A stretch of 24,915 nucleotides of DNA, taken from contig DCXP01000034.1 in assembly GCA_002327725.1 (NCBI GenBank), forward strand, positions 1-24,915. The letters run 5' to 3'. Under the pieces are notes generated by a model. It saw only the letters and a program-made list of their open reading frames with translations. It did not search any database and was not told where the DNA came from. This document shows, one piece after another, positions 16,030 to 23,081 of this stretch. Origin of the DNA: Proteobacteria bacterium UBA2133. Lineage in GTDB: Bacteria > Pseudomonadota > Gammaproteobacteria > Arenicellales > UBA868. How positions within the stretch are numbered: the first letter of the stretch is position 1; the number at the start of each line of letters is the position of its first letter. The position numbers and the translations under genes were made by a program.

Positions 16030-17216
16030 TCGAGTGCCTGATAGGCTGCTGCCATCATATCGGTACGCATCGGAGACAGGGAGCCAAGGTTCTGCGTCAT
16101 CACCACGCCGACAAAGTCTTCCTTTCGATCCACCCAGTAATATGTGGCCGCCGCACCGCCCCAACCGCCTTCCTCTTCACTGGTGAGAGAGATTGCCTGG
16201 CCGGGATCCAGCATGACCCTGCCCAACAGGTTAAAGCCGTAGCCGGGACTCGGAAAAGGGCCCAGCCAGTACGGCAGCTGCTCGCTGCTCAGCCGGTTGT
16301 GCCACATGAAATCCACCATTTTGCGCGAAACGAGTGGAGCGCCCATTGGTGTCTTGCCATTGACCGTAAACTGCGCAAATCGAATGTAGTCATCGGCAGT
16401 GGAAAAAAGGCCGTGACCGCCACGGGCAAATACCCCGGGCTTGTCATAGGGATATGCATCGTCAACATCGAACTTCTTGAGCGGTGCGGTTGCCTCGGCA
16501 GCCTTAAGAATCTCATCCAGAGAACGGCCGTACATCGGCATCAGCCGGTGACGTTCTGACTCAGGCACAAAAAACTGGGTGTCTTTCATGCCCAGGGGGT
16601 CAAATATCTCGTTCTGCAATAGCGTCCCGAGCGCCTGTCCTGAAACAACCTCGAGCACCCGGGCCAGGATGTCGTTTGCAATGCTGTAGTGCCAGCGTTG
16701 ACCCGGCTGAAACGCCAGCGGGAACTGTGCCGCCCGGTTTGCAAAGGTTTCCAGCGTACAGCCGCCATCGTTGACCAGGCCGTCGGAGAGATACAGGGCG
16801 CCGACAGGGCAGTCCGGCATAAAGTTGTAACTGAATCCTGCACGATGGGTAAAGAGGTGCTCAATCATGATTGGCGCCGCTCTTTCGGCACTGCCATCGG
16901 CGTTCAGGACTTCCATGTCCTGGAACTCGGGAAGAATGCTGCCAAGCGGCGTAAAGAGGTGCAAGCGGAACCGTTCCATCAGAATGACGCCGGCCGCTGC
17001 CACAATCGGCTTGGTCATCGAGTAGATCCGGTAGATCGGCTGATCCGGCAGAGAAGAGGGCGTCTCGCCCGGCAAGGCAACGCCAGCATCCATGACTTTG
17101 CCATGGCGTTTGATCAACCACTCGATGCTGGCGAAATGTCCGCTATCGATGTATCCCTTCGCAACCCTGCGGATACCCCGTTTCCGAAATTCGCCCGGTT
17201 GATCAATTGGGCTCAT
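16026..17216 (-). CDS. Serine hydrolase, class C beta-lactamase fold
   Basis: Esterase- or peptidase-like member of the beta-lactamase class C (PF00144-type) family, 396 residues from ATG 17216. The catalytic S66-M-T-K69 is in IYSMTKPIVAAA, the second motif tyrosine is Y177 in RWHYSIANDIL, and GGHGLFSTADDYIRFA is the usual downstream block. HLFTHRAGFSY matches the LLTHTSG region. No signal peptide is present, so it should be cytoplasmic and is more likely an esterase than a cell-wall enzyme or antibiotic-resistance enzyme. The ATG overlaps the stop of the upstream hotdog gene (ATGA); longer in-frame starts to 17261 lie inside that gene. It is the third gene of a minus-strand operon and converges on the second DMT gene. 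Confidence 0.9.
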   Translation of the reverse strand: MSPIDQPGEFRKRGIRRVAKGYIDSGHFASIEWLIKRHGKVMDAGVALPGETPSSLPDQPIYRIYSMTKPIVAAAGVILMERFRLHLFTPLGSILPEFQDMEVLNADGSAERAAPIMIEHLFTHRAGFSYNFMPDCPVGALYLSDGLVNDGGCTLETFANRAAQFPLAFQPGQRWHYSIANDILARVLEVVSGQALGTLLQNEIFDPLGMKDTQFFVPESERHRLMPMYGRSLDEILKAAEATAPLKKFDVDDAYPYDKPGVFARGGHGLFSTADDYIRFAQFTVNGKTPMGAPLVSRKMVDFMWHNRLSSEQLPYWLGPFPSPGYGFNLLGRVMLDPGQAISLTSEEEGGWGGAAATYYWVDRKEDFVGVVMTQNLGSLSPMRTDMMAAAYQALD

Positions 17217-17632
17217 GGCGCTGGTTTTGGCCACATGATGACCTGGGTGCAACGGAACCACGCGAGTGTTTTCTGATCCTTCTCGGAGCTTATCTCCACA
17301 TCCCAGATCTGCGTTGACTTCCCAAGATGCATGGGTTTCGCCACAGCTTTTATGGTTCCGCCGTCCGTAGTGGCGATAAAATTGGTTTTGGTTTCAAGGG
17401 TCGCAAAGCCTGTCGCACCTTCCGGGAGAGATCTGATGCATCCAAATCCCGCACAGGAATCGGCCAGCGCAAACAGGGTGCCCGCATGGACGCGGCCCTT
17501 CCACGAAAAGTGGTGCTTCTCAAGTTCAATAAGGCCCGTTGCTTCACCTGAGGGAGTGAATGCGAAGGTCATCCCCAGATGATCAAACAGATAGCCCTCA
17601 CCGTGTGCCTTGAATTCTTCAGGTGTGACCAT
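17213..17632 (-). CDS. PaaI-type hotdog-fold thioesterase
   Basis: A 139-residue hotdog protein, likely acyl-CoA thioesterase. The family core HAGTLFALADSCAGFGC (about residues 49-65) forms the central hot-dog helix with the active-site His/Asp region, followed by the beta-sheet stretch ATLETKTNFIATTDGG and the closing strand WFRCTQVIMW. The substrate is not readable; PaaI relatives hydrolyse phenylacetyl-type or general aromatic acyl-CoAs. ATG 17632 has GAG about nine bases upstream. It lies 35 bases after the ProC-like gene and overlaps the serine hydrolase by 4 bases, so the three are one operon. Confidence 0.88.
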   Translation of the reverse strand: MVTPEEFKAHGEGYLFDHLGMTFAFTPSGEATGLIELEKHHFSWKGRVHAGTLFALADSCAGFGCIRSLPEGATGFATLETKTNFIATTDGGTIKAVAKPMHLGKSTQIWDVEISSEKDQKTLAWFRCTQVIMWPKPAP

Positions 17633-17667
17633 AAATCACTCGATAGAGGTTTCTATGATTATCGTTG

Positions 17668-18444
17668 TTAATCTGCAGCGGATTCAAGGCGGGCAAGAAT
17701 ATCCTCCAGTCCTTCAGTGAGAGAACGGCTCGCACCGCTTTGGGTTCTGCGGGCCAGAAACTGCGCGTTCAGCCCGCCCGGTGTCTGACAGGCGGCACTC
17801 ATCATATGCAGTTCTTCGACAGGCTGTCTGACAGTAAGGTCAGAGAGCGCGTGATACAACGCAGTCGTATAGCGGGCAGCTGTCGTGAGATCCATGCCTT
17901 TTCCGCTCATCCAGGTGGTCACATCGGCTACCTGATCGAAAAAATCGGCCATCAGGGCGCTTGCTGCGCCGAAGAGGTTGAACTGCGCTTCATCGGAGAC
18001 CGCCACACAGGTGCCGATTTTTTCAAAGAGTGTCTCAGCGCCAGCGTCCGGCGGACACAGCGCCACCGGCCCAAGGCCATGTTCTATCGGCGGCATGGGG
18101 ATAACGCGGACAATATCCGTGGCGGGTGCCGCCCACGTGCGAAGTTGCTCAAGCGAAACGCCGGCAGCAAGGCTGATGATCTTCTGATCAGGTCGGTAAT
18201 CCAGTTCCTTGAGGACATCGCGCACCTGCTCGGGCAGCACGGAAACCATAATCCAGTCGCTCTGCTCAGCCAGGGATCTGTTGTCACAGACAACCCTGAC
18301 CTTTCGGTAGTCGTGAGCCAGTTGGGCAGACCGCGTTGCCGAGCGTTCCGATACCAGGATGGTGTCGTCATATCCCGCGACATCATAGAGGCCGCGTATG
18401 ATGGCCTCGGTGATAACCCCAGTACCCAAAAACCCGATGATCAT
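17668..18444 (-). CDS. ProC-like NAD(P)-dependent oxidoreductase (pyrroline-5-carboxylate reductase family)
   Basis: The 258-residue product has the ProC layout: N-terminal Rossmann motif IIGFLGTGVITEAIIRG (2-18), then IISLAAGVSLEQLR and IVRVIPMPP, where typical ProC has ISIAAGI and VVRAMPNTP, and the all-helical dimerisation domain with QTPGGLNAQFL where ProC has TPGGTT. The PMPP and TPGGLN changes fall at substrate-side loops, so the enzyme may reduce a different cyclic imine or imino acid. Assigning it as the proline-pathway ProC would therefore be unsafe. It heads a three-gene minus-strand operon with a thioesterase and a serine hydrolase. The ATG at 18444 starts directly at the Rossmann strand. 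Confidence 0.82.
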   Translation of the reverse strand: MIIGFLGTGVITEAIIRGLYDVAGYDDTILVSERSATRSAQLAHDYRKVRVVCDNRSLAEQSDWIMVSVLPEQVRDVLKELDYRPDQKIISLAAGVSLEQLRTWAAPATDIVRVIPMPPIEHGLGPVALCPPDAGAETLFEKIGTCVAVSDEAQFNLFGAASALMADFFDQVADVTTWMSGKGMDLTTAARYTTALYHALSDLTVRQPVEELHMMSAACQTPGGLNAQFLARRTQSGASRSLTEGLEDILARLESAAD

Positions 18445-18637
18445 GTGTCCTCAGTTCCCGTTATCAGGTGGTTATCGTGCCACCAACTCCGAATCAAACG
18501 CGGGCGAAAGGCGCCCGGTTCTTCTCTAGTGTTCTATTGTTGTTATCAGCAAACAGGCGGGCTGGATCGCTTGACTCATGCGCCGCTTGGACTCAAGTGT
18601 AATCACTATCGAGGGTCAGGAAAATATAGCCATTTGT
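18445..18637. other. Non-coding gap with a perfect 6-bp GC hairpin
   Basis: No gene is supported between the ProC-like start and the hydrolase remnant. CGGGCG (18501-18506) pairs with CGCCCG (18512-18517) around AAAGG; neither side is followed by a real T-run, so terminator function is doubtful. The promoter of the ProC-like operon should lie here, but I could not identify its hexamers. Confidence 0.45.
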
Positions 18638-19057
18638 TCAATTTTGCGCCTGTGGTTTCGATTTCTCCACATGAAACAGAAAATCCAGAACTATCTGGTT
18701 AAACACTTCCGGCTGCTCGATGTTTACCAGATGGCCGGCGTTTGCGATCTCAAAGAATCGACTCCGCCGAACCCGATCCGCCATTGAGCGTCCAAATTTC
18801 GGCGGGCAGAGAGGGTCATGCTGACCAAAGAGAAACAGACTCGGAACCTTAATCGACTCAAGTGCCAGCTGCCTGTCGTATGGTATCGACGATTCCAGCG
18901 TCTTGATGTAGCTTTCCTTGTGCAGCATTTCAATACTTTGCACGAGTTGGGTGTAGTGATCGTCTGTGGCCATTGGGCTCAGAAGGGCCCTCGCCGCTGC
19001 ATCAGCGATGTCGCGGGGCTCCTTGCCTTCCAATGTATCGGGGTCGCGGTATCCGGT
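18638..19057 (-). pseudogene. Alpha/beta hydrolase, C-terminal half only
   Basis: The frame encodes the end of an alpha/beta-fold hydrolase: VPSLFLFGQHDPLCPP carries the acid-residue strand, and FFEIANAGHLVNIEQPEVFN carries the catalytic His in its usual context. The cap-domain part begins around TGYRDPDTLEGKEPRDIADAAARALL. The nucleophile GxSxG, the oxyanion loop and the N-terminal strands are absent. Upstream of about 19057 the open frame stops resembling a hydrolase, and the sequence instead reads as a GcvT-type C-terminus on the other strand. The only in-frame start is a TTG at 19033 without a ribosome site. It is best read as a 5'-truncated, non-functional remnant. Confidence 0.72.
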
Positions 19058-19222
19058 GCTTACGGCTGCAGAACCGGAAAGAGTCTCGCATTTCTTCTGT
19101 TGCCCGTTGCCAAGGCGGCAGCTGATGGACCGCTGGTGGTCGAGGTGCTCGGCCGGATGTGTCCGGCCCGCCTTCTGCCCAAGCCGGCCTATGATCCGGA
19201 CAACCGTCTTGCCCGGGCTTGA
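19043..19222 (+). pseudogene. C-terminal remnant of a GcvT-like protein (dimethylglycine/sarcosine dehydrogenase type)
   Basis: About 59 codons ending in TGA at 19220-19222 read VAVSGAYGCRTGKSLAFLL, then LVVEVLGRMCPARLLPKP and YDPDNRLARA. This matches the C-terminal beta-barrel of GcvT and of the folate-binding part of dimethylglycine and sarcosine dehydrogenases (pattern SGxYGxxxGKSxA … EVxGxxxPARxxxxPxYDPxN). Nothing resembling the several hundred preceding residues exists, because the sequence to the left is the hydrolase remnant on the opposite strand. There is no start codon or ribosome site suited to it. I recognised it by motif memory only, so the exact family member is uncertain. Confidence 0.6.
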
Positions 19223-19302
19223 TATCAGGGGTAGGGTGAAGCTTGGACTCTTGGTCCGGTGTACTGCACCCGGATTAGGGATTAGGTAGAGGGGCCCGAA
19301 GC

Positions 19303-20061
19303 ATGTACCCGATCATTGCGCTGTGGGCGCACCCACGTTCACTCTCAACCGTGTTTGAACGCATCATGCGTGAACGCGGGGACCTCAACTGTCTACATGA
19401 ACCGTTTATGTACGACTATTATGTTCACCGCCGGGTGAGGATCATGCCCGGTTTTGAGATAGACCTCGACCATCCGGCTGCGTACAGGGAGATCCGTGAC
19501 TCGATCGTTGCTCTGGCGCAGACCGGGCCGGTGTTTTTCAAGGACATGAGTTACTATGTTCTGCCTTATCTGCCGACCGATCCGGATTTCGCCAGCAAGA
19601 TAACGCACAGCTTCCTCATTCGGAATCCTGTCAGCGCAATCGTTTCATACTATCGGCTGGATTCAAAGATCACCCTTGAGGAAATTGGAATTGCGAGCCA
19701 GTGGACACATTTCAAAGCCCTGGTTGACCTCTTCGGGACAGAACCGATTGTGATCGAAGCCGAATCGGTTCAGGCAAGACCAAAGCAGACCCTCTCGCAC
19801 TATTGGGAACAGGTGAAGCTTGACTATGTGGATCACGCGTTCAACTGGAGTCAGGAGGATGCCCCTGCAGCTTGGCAGCCGGTTAAGGGATGGCACCAGG
19901 GTGCGCTCGCCAGTCAGGGTATCCGTGATGCTGATCCGGATGAAGCCGCGCGCAAGCGGGAGGCGTTTGCGCAATGTCTTGTCGATGCACCGCATCTGGC
20001 GGATTATCTTGCCCACCACATGCCTGCTTATGAAGAATTGAAAAGCCGGGCTCAGCCCTGA
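19303..20061 (+). CDS. Small sulfotransferase-family protein
   Basis: P-loop sulfotransferase-like protein of 252 residues. The 5'-phosphosulfate-binding loop is HPRSLSTVFERIM (10-22), where the usual PRSGT becomes PRSLST, and the 3'-phosphate motif is FLIRNPVSAIVSYYR (104-118) with R107 and S115. HEPF (32-35) is a common block after the P-loop in this bacterial group. Members either transfer sulfate from PAPS to small molecules or have lost that activity; the acceptor is unknown. ATG 19303 is preceded by GAGGGG. It follows the deletion scar and precedes an MFS gene by 71 bases in the same direction, so they may be co-transcribed. Confidence 0.85.
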   Translation: MYPIIALWAHPRSLSTVFERIMRERGDLNCLHEPFMYDYYVHRRVRIMPGFEIDLDHPAAYREIRDSIVALAQTGPVFFKDMSYYVLPYLPTDPDFASKITHSFLIRNPVSAIVSYYRLDSKITLEEIGIASQWTHFKALVDLFGTEPIVIEAESVQARPKQTLSHYWEQVKLDYVDHAFNWSQEDAPAAWQPVKGWHQGALASQGIRDADPDEAARKREAFAQCLVDAPHLADYLAHHMPAYEELKSRAQP

Positions 20062-20132
20062 TATCACTGCCATCGCCGGTAGCGGCTGGTCAAAAGTACT
20101 CACAGATCAATCAGAAAACGGAAGATACATCG

Positions 20133-21353
20133 ATGAGCCGAGGAATTTTCTACGGGTACCGGATCGTTGCTGCGAGCATCGTCATCCAGATGATGTACCT
20201 CGGCTCTGTATTTACCTACGGTGTGCTGTTCCCGGAATTCGAATCCGAATTCGGCTGGTCCCGAGCAACGATATCAGGGGCTGCCTCACTGAGTTTCTTT
20301 GTATTAGGGTTATTCGGTATTGTTATGGGGAAAGCGACCGACCGCTTTGGCCCACGAATAGTGCTGACTATCTCTGGGATCATATATGCAGCTGGTTATA
20401 TGCTGTTGCACCGTGTAACCACTACTCTGGAGCTCTATTTGTTCTACGGGATTTTATGCGGGCTTGGTATAGCGGCACTTGAGTTTGCTACTTTGTCCAC
20501 GATTGCCCGCTGGTTTATCAGGTACCGTGGGATGATGTCAGGTATCGTCAAGGCCGGTGCCGGGGCCGGCCAGGTTCTTTTTCCGCTGATTGCAGCGGTT
20601 CTGGTTACTGCATACGGCTGGCGCCACGCCTGCCTGCTGATCGGAATCGTTGTGCTGATAGGGCTCGTAGCGATGGCCCAGATAATGCGCCGCGATCCGG
20701 CAACGCTCGGTTTACAACCACTCGGGTCAGAAAAACCCGTAGAGGGGGCAGCCGAACACACTGCGGCTGGACTGAATTTAAAAGCAGCCTTGGCCAGGCA
20801 GCAATTCTGGATTCTCTGTCTGGCCAAGTTCTCTGATATGTTTTGTAGTTTTACTATTGTCGTTCATATCGTGCCCTACGGTATCGACCAGGGCCTTGCA
20901 CCCTCAGTTGCCGTTGCGGTGCTCTCGACCATAGGTGGCTGCAGTATCATCGGTCGCATCTTGCTGGGTTCGACTTATGACTGGCTAGGCGCAAAACACT
21001 CGTTGTTGATCTGTTTCGCCCTGCTATTGGTAAGCTTTATCCTGCTGCAGACGCTCACCGATCCACAATTGCTGTTTTTGTTTGCGCTGATTTACGGTAT
21101 CGCCCATGGGGGGTTTTTCGCTATCGTCTCTCCAAGCGTAGCCGATTACTTTGGCACCAAATCACATGGCGCTATTTTTGGCGTCGTTTTCTTTGCCGGA
21201 ACACTGGGTGGCACCATCGGGCCGCTACTCTCGGGAATGATCTTCGACCTGACTGGCAATTACAAGATTGCGGTTCTGTTGCTTAGTGGGTTTGCCATTT
21301 TCGGGCTGTTGCTCGCCAGCAGGTTACGACCCTCGCCGATTGCCAACCAGTAA
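20133..21353 (+). CDS. MFS transporter, OFA/monocarboxylate-porter type
   Basis: Inner-membrane permease of 406 residues with twelve hydrophobic segments. The N-terminal FYGYRIVAASIVIQM… followed by YGVLFPEFESEFGWSRATISGA is the signature of the oxalate/formate and monocarboxylate (MCT-like) MFS group. GKATDRFGPRIV after segment 2 is motif A, and RWFIRYRGMMSGIVKAGAGAGQ is the typical segment-4 region. The product probably carries a small organic acid; the exact substrate is unknown. The ATG at 20133 fits the family start, though only a weak GGAAG lies upstream. Another, more diverged member of the same group sits at the right edge of the window on the other strand. Confidence 0.9.
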   Translation: MSRGIFYGYRIVAASIVIQMMYLGSVFTYGVLFPEFESEFGWSRATISGAASLSFFVLGLFGIVMGKATDRFGPRIVLTISGIIYAAGYMLLHRVTTTLELYLFYGILCGLGIAALEFATLSTIARWFIRYRGMMSGIVKAGAGAGQVLFPLIAAVLVTAYGWRHACLLIGIVVLIGLVAMAQIMRRDPATLGLQPLGSEKPVEGAAEHTAAGLNLKAALARQQFWILCLAKFSDMFCSFTIVVHIVPYGIDQGLAPSVAVAVLSTIGGCSIIGRILLGSTYDWLGAKHSLLICFALLLVSFILLQTLTDPQLLFLFALIYGIAHGGFFAIVSPSVADYFGTKSHGAIFGVVFFAGTLGGTIGPLLSGMIFDLTGNYKIAVLLLSGFAIFGLLLASRLRPSPIANQ

Positions 21354-21414
21354 CCCAGCGTCCCTGGAAAACTATTGCCTAAACAGTGGGCCTTCCATTG
21401 TGGGCTTGGTTACA

Positions 21415-21543
21415 TCACCTGAACTCAAACGACTTCTTGAAGACCAGGACGATGTCAATATTGCCGAGCAAGTGTTGGCGTTTTTCGTAGTTCAGTTCGA
21501 GCCGCGTTTGCGCCCGGTTGCGCACGATGACAAATATAAGGTG
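21415..21543 (-). pseudogene. Possible C-terminal scrap of an outer-membrane beta-barrel protein
   Basis: A 42-codon open stretch bounded by stops, without a start codon, reads VRNRAQTRLELNYEKRQ and then IDIVLVFKKSFEF before TGA. Two amphipathic beta-strands separated by a short turn and an aromatic near-terminal residue resemble the last hairpin of a porin-type barrel. Third codon positions are mostly G or C as in the real genes around it, which argues that it was once coding. No family could be named, and the piece is too short for certainty. Confidence 0.28.
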
Positions 21544-21602
21544 TCACATTGATTGAGCAAAAGGCGTCGTTTTCAGTACAAATAGGATCGCGCTCATGCT
21601 AT

Positions 21603-21622
21603 AGCCTCCGGAGGCTTCTTTC
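21603..21622 (+). terminator. Possible weak intrinsic terminator (palindromic hairpin)
   Basis: AGCCT and AGGCT flank CCGG as a perfect 14-base palindrome, followed by TTCTTTC. The stem is short, the T-run is interrupted, and it lies 250 bases beyond the MFS stop, so function is tentative. Confidence 0.3.
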
Positions 21623-21646
21623 GGAGACGGGAAAGGAAAACTTTCG

Positions 21647-21805
21647 ATGAACCCCTTTCACCTGATTCGGCGTCTTTATGACTGGGTGCTTTCCTGGGCT
21701 GACAAGCGAACAGGATTGCTCCATTTTGCCGCGGCGATACTGAACGCAACTTCGGCTACTGCGACTCACTCGATGCATTCGGAGTGCATGGTGAGGATGG
21801 CATGA
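21647..21805 (+). pseudogene. 52-codon ORF resembling only the N-terminus of YqaA/DedA-family proteins
   Basis: AAAGGAAAA upstream gives a plausible ribosome site for the ATG at 21647. The first ~24 residues (MNPFHLIRRLYDWVLSWADK) match the start of YqaA-type DedA/SNARE-associated membrane proteins, in which LYDWVL-WA is characteristic. Then the similarity ends: the family's membrane helix with ESSFFPIPPD is absent, and the frame closes after 52 codons, one base before the tRNA-Arg CCA end. No other frame in the segment continues the family sequence. It is most likely a 3'-truncated remnant whose remainder was lost next to the tRNA. A genuine small membrane peptide cannot be excluded. Confidence 0.42.
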
Positions 21806-21806
21806 T

Positions 21807-21883
21807 TGGCGCGCCCGGAGGGATTCGAACCCCCGACCACCTGGTTCGAAGCCAGGTACTCTATCCAGCTGAGCTACGGGCGC
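21807..21883 (-). tRNA. tRNA-Arg (anticodon UCG)
   Basis: A full cloverleaf is present on the minus strand. Acceptor GCGCCCG pairs with CGGGCGC, the D-arm is GCTC…GAGT, and the anticodon stem CCTGG/CCAGG encloses the loop CTTCGAA with anticodon TCG. The T-arm is GGGGG-TTCGAAT-CCCTC. The discriminator is G, and CCA is encoded (rc of 21807-21809). It reads CGA and, with wobble, other CGN arginine codons. A sigma-70 promoter lies upstream. Confidence 0.97.
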
Positions 21884-21898
21884 ATTCTTGATCCGTTA

Positions 21899-21927
21899 AT
21901 TCTAGGGAAATCCCGCAGTTCCCTCAA
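21899..21927 (-). promoter_or_regulatory. Sigma-70 promoter of the tRNA-Arg gene
   Basis: On the minus strand TTGAGG (21922-21927) and TAGAAT (21899-21904, five of six to consensus) are 17 bases apart and end 15 bases before the tRNA 5' end. This spacing is right for a tRNA promoter. The spacer contains a GGGATTTCCC palindrome. Confidence 0.7.
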
Positions 21928-22004
21928 ACGGTATCGACCGAAAGATCGCGCACCGTCACAAGACAAATGTGCTACCTTGTGTGCCCATTTGCGGGGAGGG
22001 AGTC

Positions 22005-22610
22005 ATGGCGCATTCAATCATTATCGGCCCTGGGGGTCACTGGTCAGGCGTGGTTCCCAGACGCGAAGCGTTGACCATTGTCGACTTGAAAGGCGGGCAG
22101 GGCGTTGATTTTCTCTGCTACAACGCTGATCAGCCCGAGGAGCGGTATCACGCGCCCAACACTTTAAAGGCGGCGCTGACCCTGAAGCTGACGACGGGTC
22201 ACCTGCTTTATTCCGATGACGCCCGGCCGATTTTCACAATCACCGAAGACACCTTTGGCGGGCATGACACCATCGGCGGATGTTGTAGTGAAGTGAGCAA
22301 CGAAATGCTTTACGGTGTTAAGGGAACAACCGGATGTCGTGAGAACTTTCTCAGGGGACTGGAATCATTCGGGCTCGGCCGGCGGGACATTGTGCCCAAC
22401 ATTAACTTCTTCTGTGATGTCCCGGTTAATAAAAGCCGGGTGCTGAGCGACACCGTATTTGTCCCCAGCAAAGCCAAAGTAGGAGCCCTGGTGACCTTGC
22501 GGGCTGAGATGAATGCGCTTGCGGTGATCTCTAACTGTCCGCAGGTGAATAATCCTTGCAATCACGGTAACCCGACAGAGATAGAAATCAGGATAACTGC
22601 CTCAATCTGA
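22005..22610 (+). CDS. DUF1989 / urea carboxylase-associated family protein
   Basis: A 201-residue protein of the DUF1989 family. Conserved blocks are GGHDTIGGCCSE (85-96), GCRENFLRGLESFGL (110-124), PNINFFCDVPV (131-141) and LRAEMNALAVISNCPQVNNPCN (165-186), with metal- or catalysis-type residues H88, C93/C94, C111, C178 and C185. Paired family members next to urea carboxylase are reported to form carboxyguanidine deiminase, but here there is a single copy and no carboxylase nearby, so its substrate is unknown. ATG 22005 is set by GGGGAGGGA just upstream; an in-frame start at 21969 has no such site. It lies 41 bases before a RidA-family gene in the same direction. Confidence 0.88.
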   Translation: MAHSIIIGPGGHWSGVVPRREALTIVDLKGGQGVDFLCYNADQPEERYHAPNTLKAALTLKLTTGHLLYSDDARPIFTITEDTFGGHDTIGGCCSEVSNEMLYGVKGTTGCRENFLRGLESFGLGRRDIVPNINFFCDVPVNKSRVLSDTVFVPSKAKVGALVTLRAEMNALAVISNCPQVNNPCNHGNPTEIEIRITASI

Positions 22611-22651
22611 GCCGCCTGCCGTAGATTCTGCTTCGACGACCGGAGATCGAT

Positions 22652-23047
22652 ATGCCACGAACTACACTGCGCCCGAAGAGTCTCGACTTTCAGCCGAGGC
22701 CGACTTATCCCTACTCGCCCGGTACCCGGGGCGGGGGCATGATCTTCACAGCAGGTCAGGTGGCCTGGGATGAAACGGGCGAAGTGACAGGAATCGGAGA
22801 TGTCGCTGCCCAGACCCGGCAGACACTGAAGAATGTTGTTGCGGTGCTGTGCGAGGGCGGCGCATCAGTTGACGATGTCATCAAGTGCACCGTCTACCTC
22901 GCGGATATCCGTGATTTTAAGGCGATGAATGCTGAATTCGCCAAGCTGTTCCCGACCGATCCGCCAGCCCGCACGACAATCCAGGCGAAGCTTGCCGAAC
23001 CAACAATGCTGGTTGAGATTGAAGCGGTCGCCTGGGTGGGGTCCTAG
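22652..23047 (+). CDS. RidA/YjgF/UK114 family protein
   Basis: Small trimeric enzyme family that hydrolyses reactive enamine/imine intermediates to ketoacids and ammonia. The 131-residue product shows YPYSPGTR…GGMIFTAGQVAWD, KNVVAVLCEGGASVDDVIKCTVYL, and the C-terminal active-site block PPARTTIQAKLAEPTMLVEIEAVA, with R107 and E122 in the places of R105 and E120 of RidA. The PARTT in place of PARSC suggests a Rid subgroup other than archetypal RidA, so the symbol is withheld. ATG 22652 has CGGAGA upstream. It probably forms an operon with the DUF1989 gene. Confidence 0.9.
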   Translation: MPRTTLRPKSLDFQPRPTYPYSPGTRGGGMIFTAGQVAWDETGEVTGIGDVAAQTRQTLKNVVAVLCEGGASVDDVIKCTVYLADIRDFKAMNAEFAKLFPTDPPARTTIQAKLAEPTMLVEIEAVAWVGS

Positions 23048-23081
23048 GCAGGGTCCTCGTAGCCAAACCACGGCTGCTGAG

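Larger units (their letters stand above)
21354..21646. other. Gene-poor stretch with gene scraps and a 14-base palindrome
   Basis: Between the MFS stop and the short ORF at 21647 there is no complete gene. It contains the possible beta-barrel scrap at 21415-21543 (minus), and the perfect palindrome AGCCTCCGGAGGCT at 21603-21616 followed by TTCTTTC. The palindrome could fold as a short hairpin (5-bp stem, CCGG loop) and act as a weak terminator for the MFS gene. Confidence 0.4.

Noticed and set aside
16026..17216. Serine hydrolase considered as an antibiotic-resistance beta-lactamase
   Set aside because: No signal peptide and an esterase-like motif pattern; nothing supports periplasmic beta-lactamase activity.
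17665..18702. 345-codon plus-strand frame
   Set aside because: Shadow of the ProC-like gene on the minus strand, whose Rossmann and TPGG motifs are clear.
21806..22108. 100-codon frame beginning MARPEGFEPPTTWFEARYS
   Set aside because: This is the well-known spurious translation of the antisense strand of a tRNA gene (tRNA-Arg, 21807-21883).
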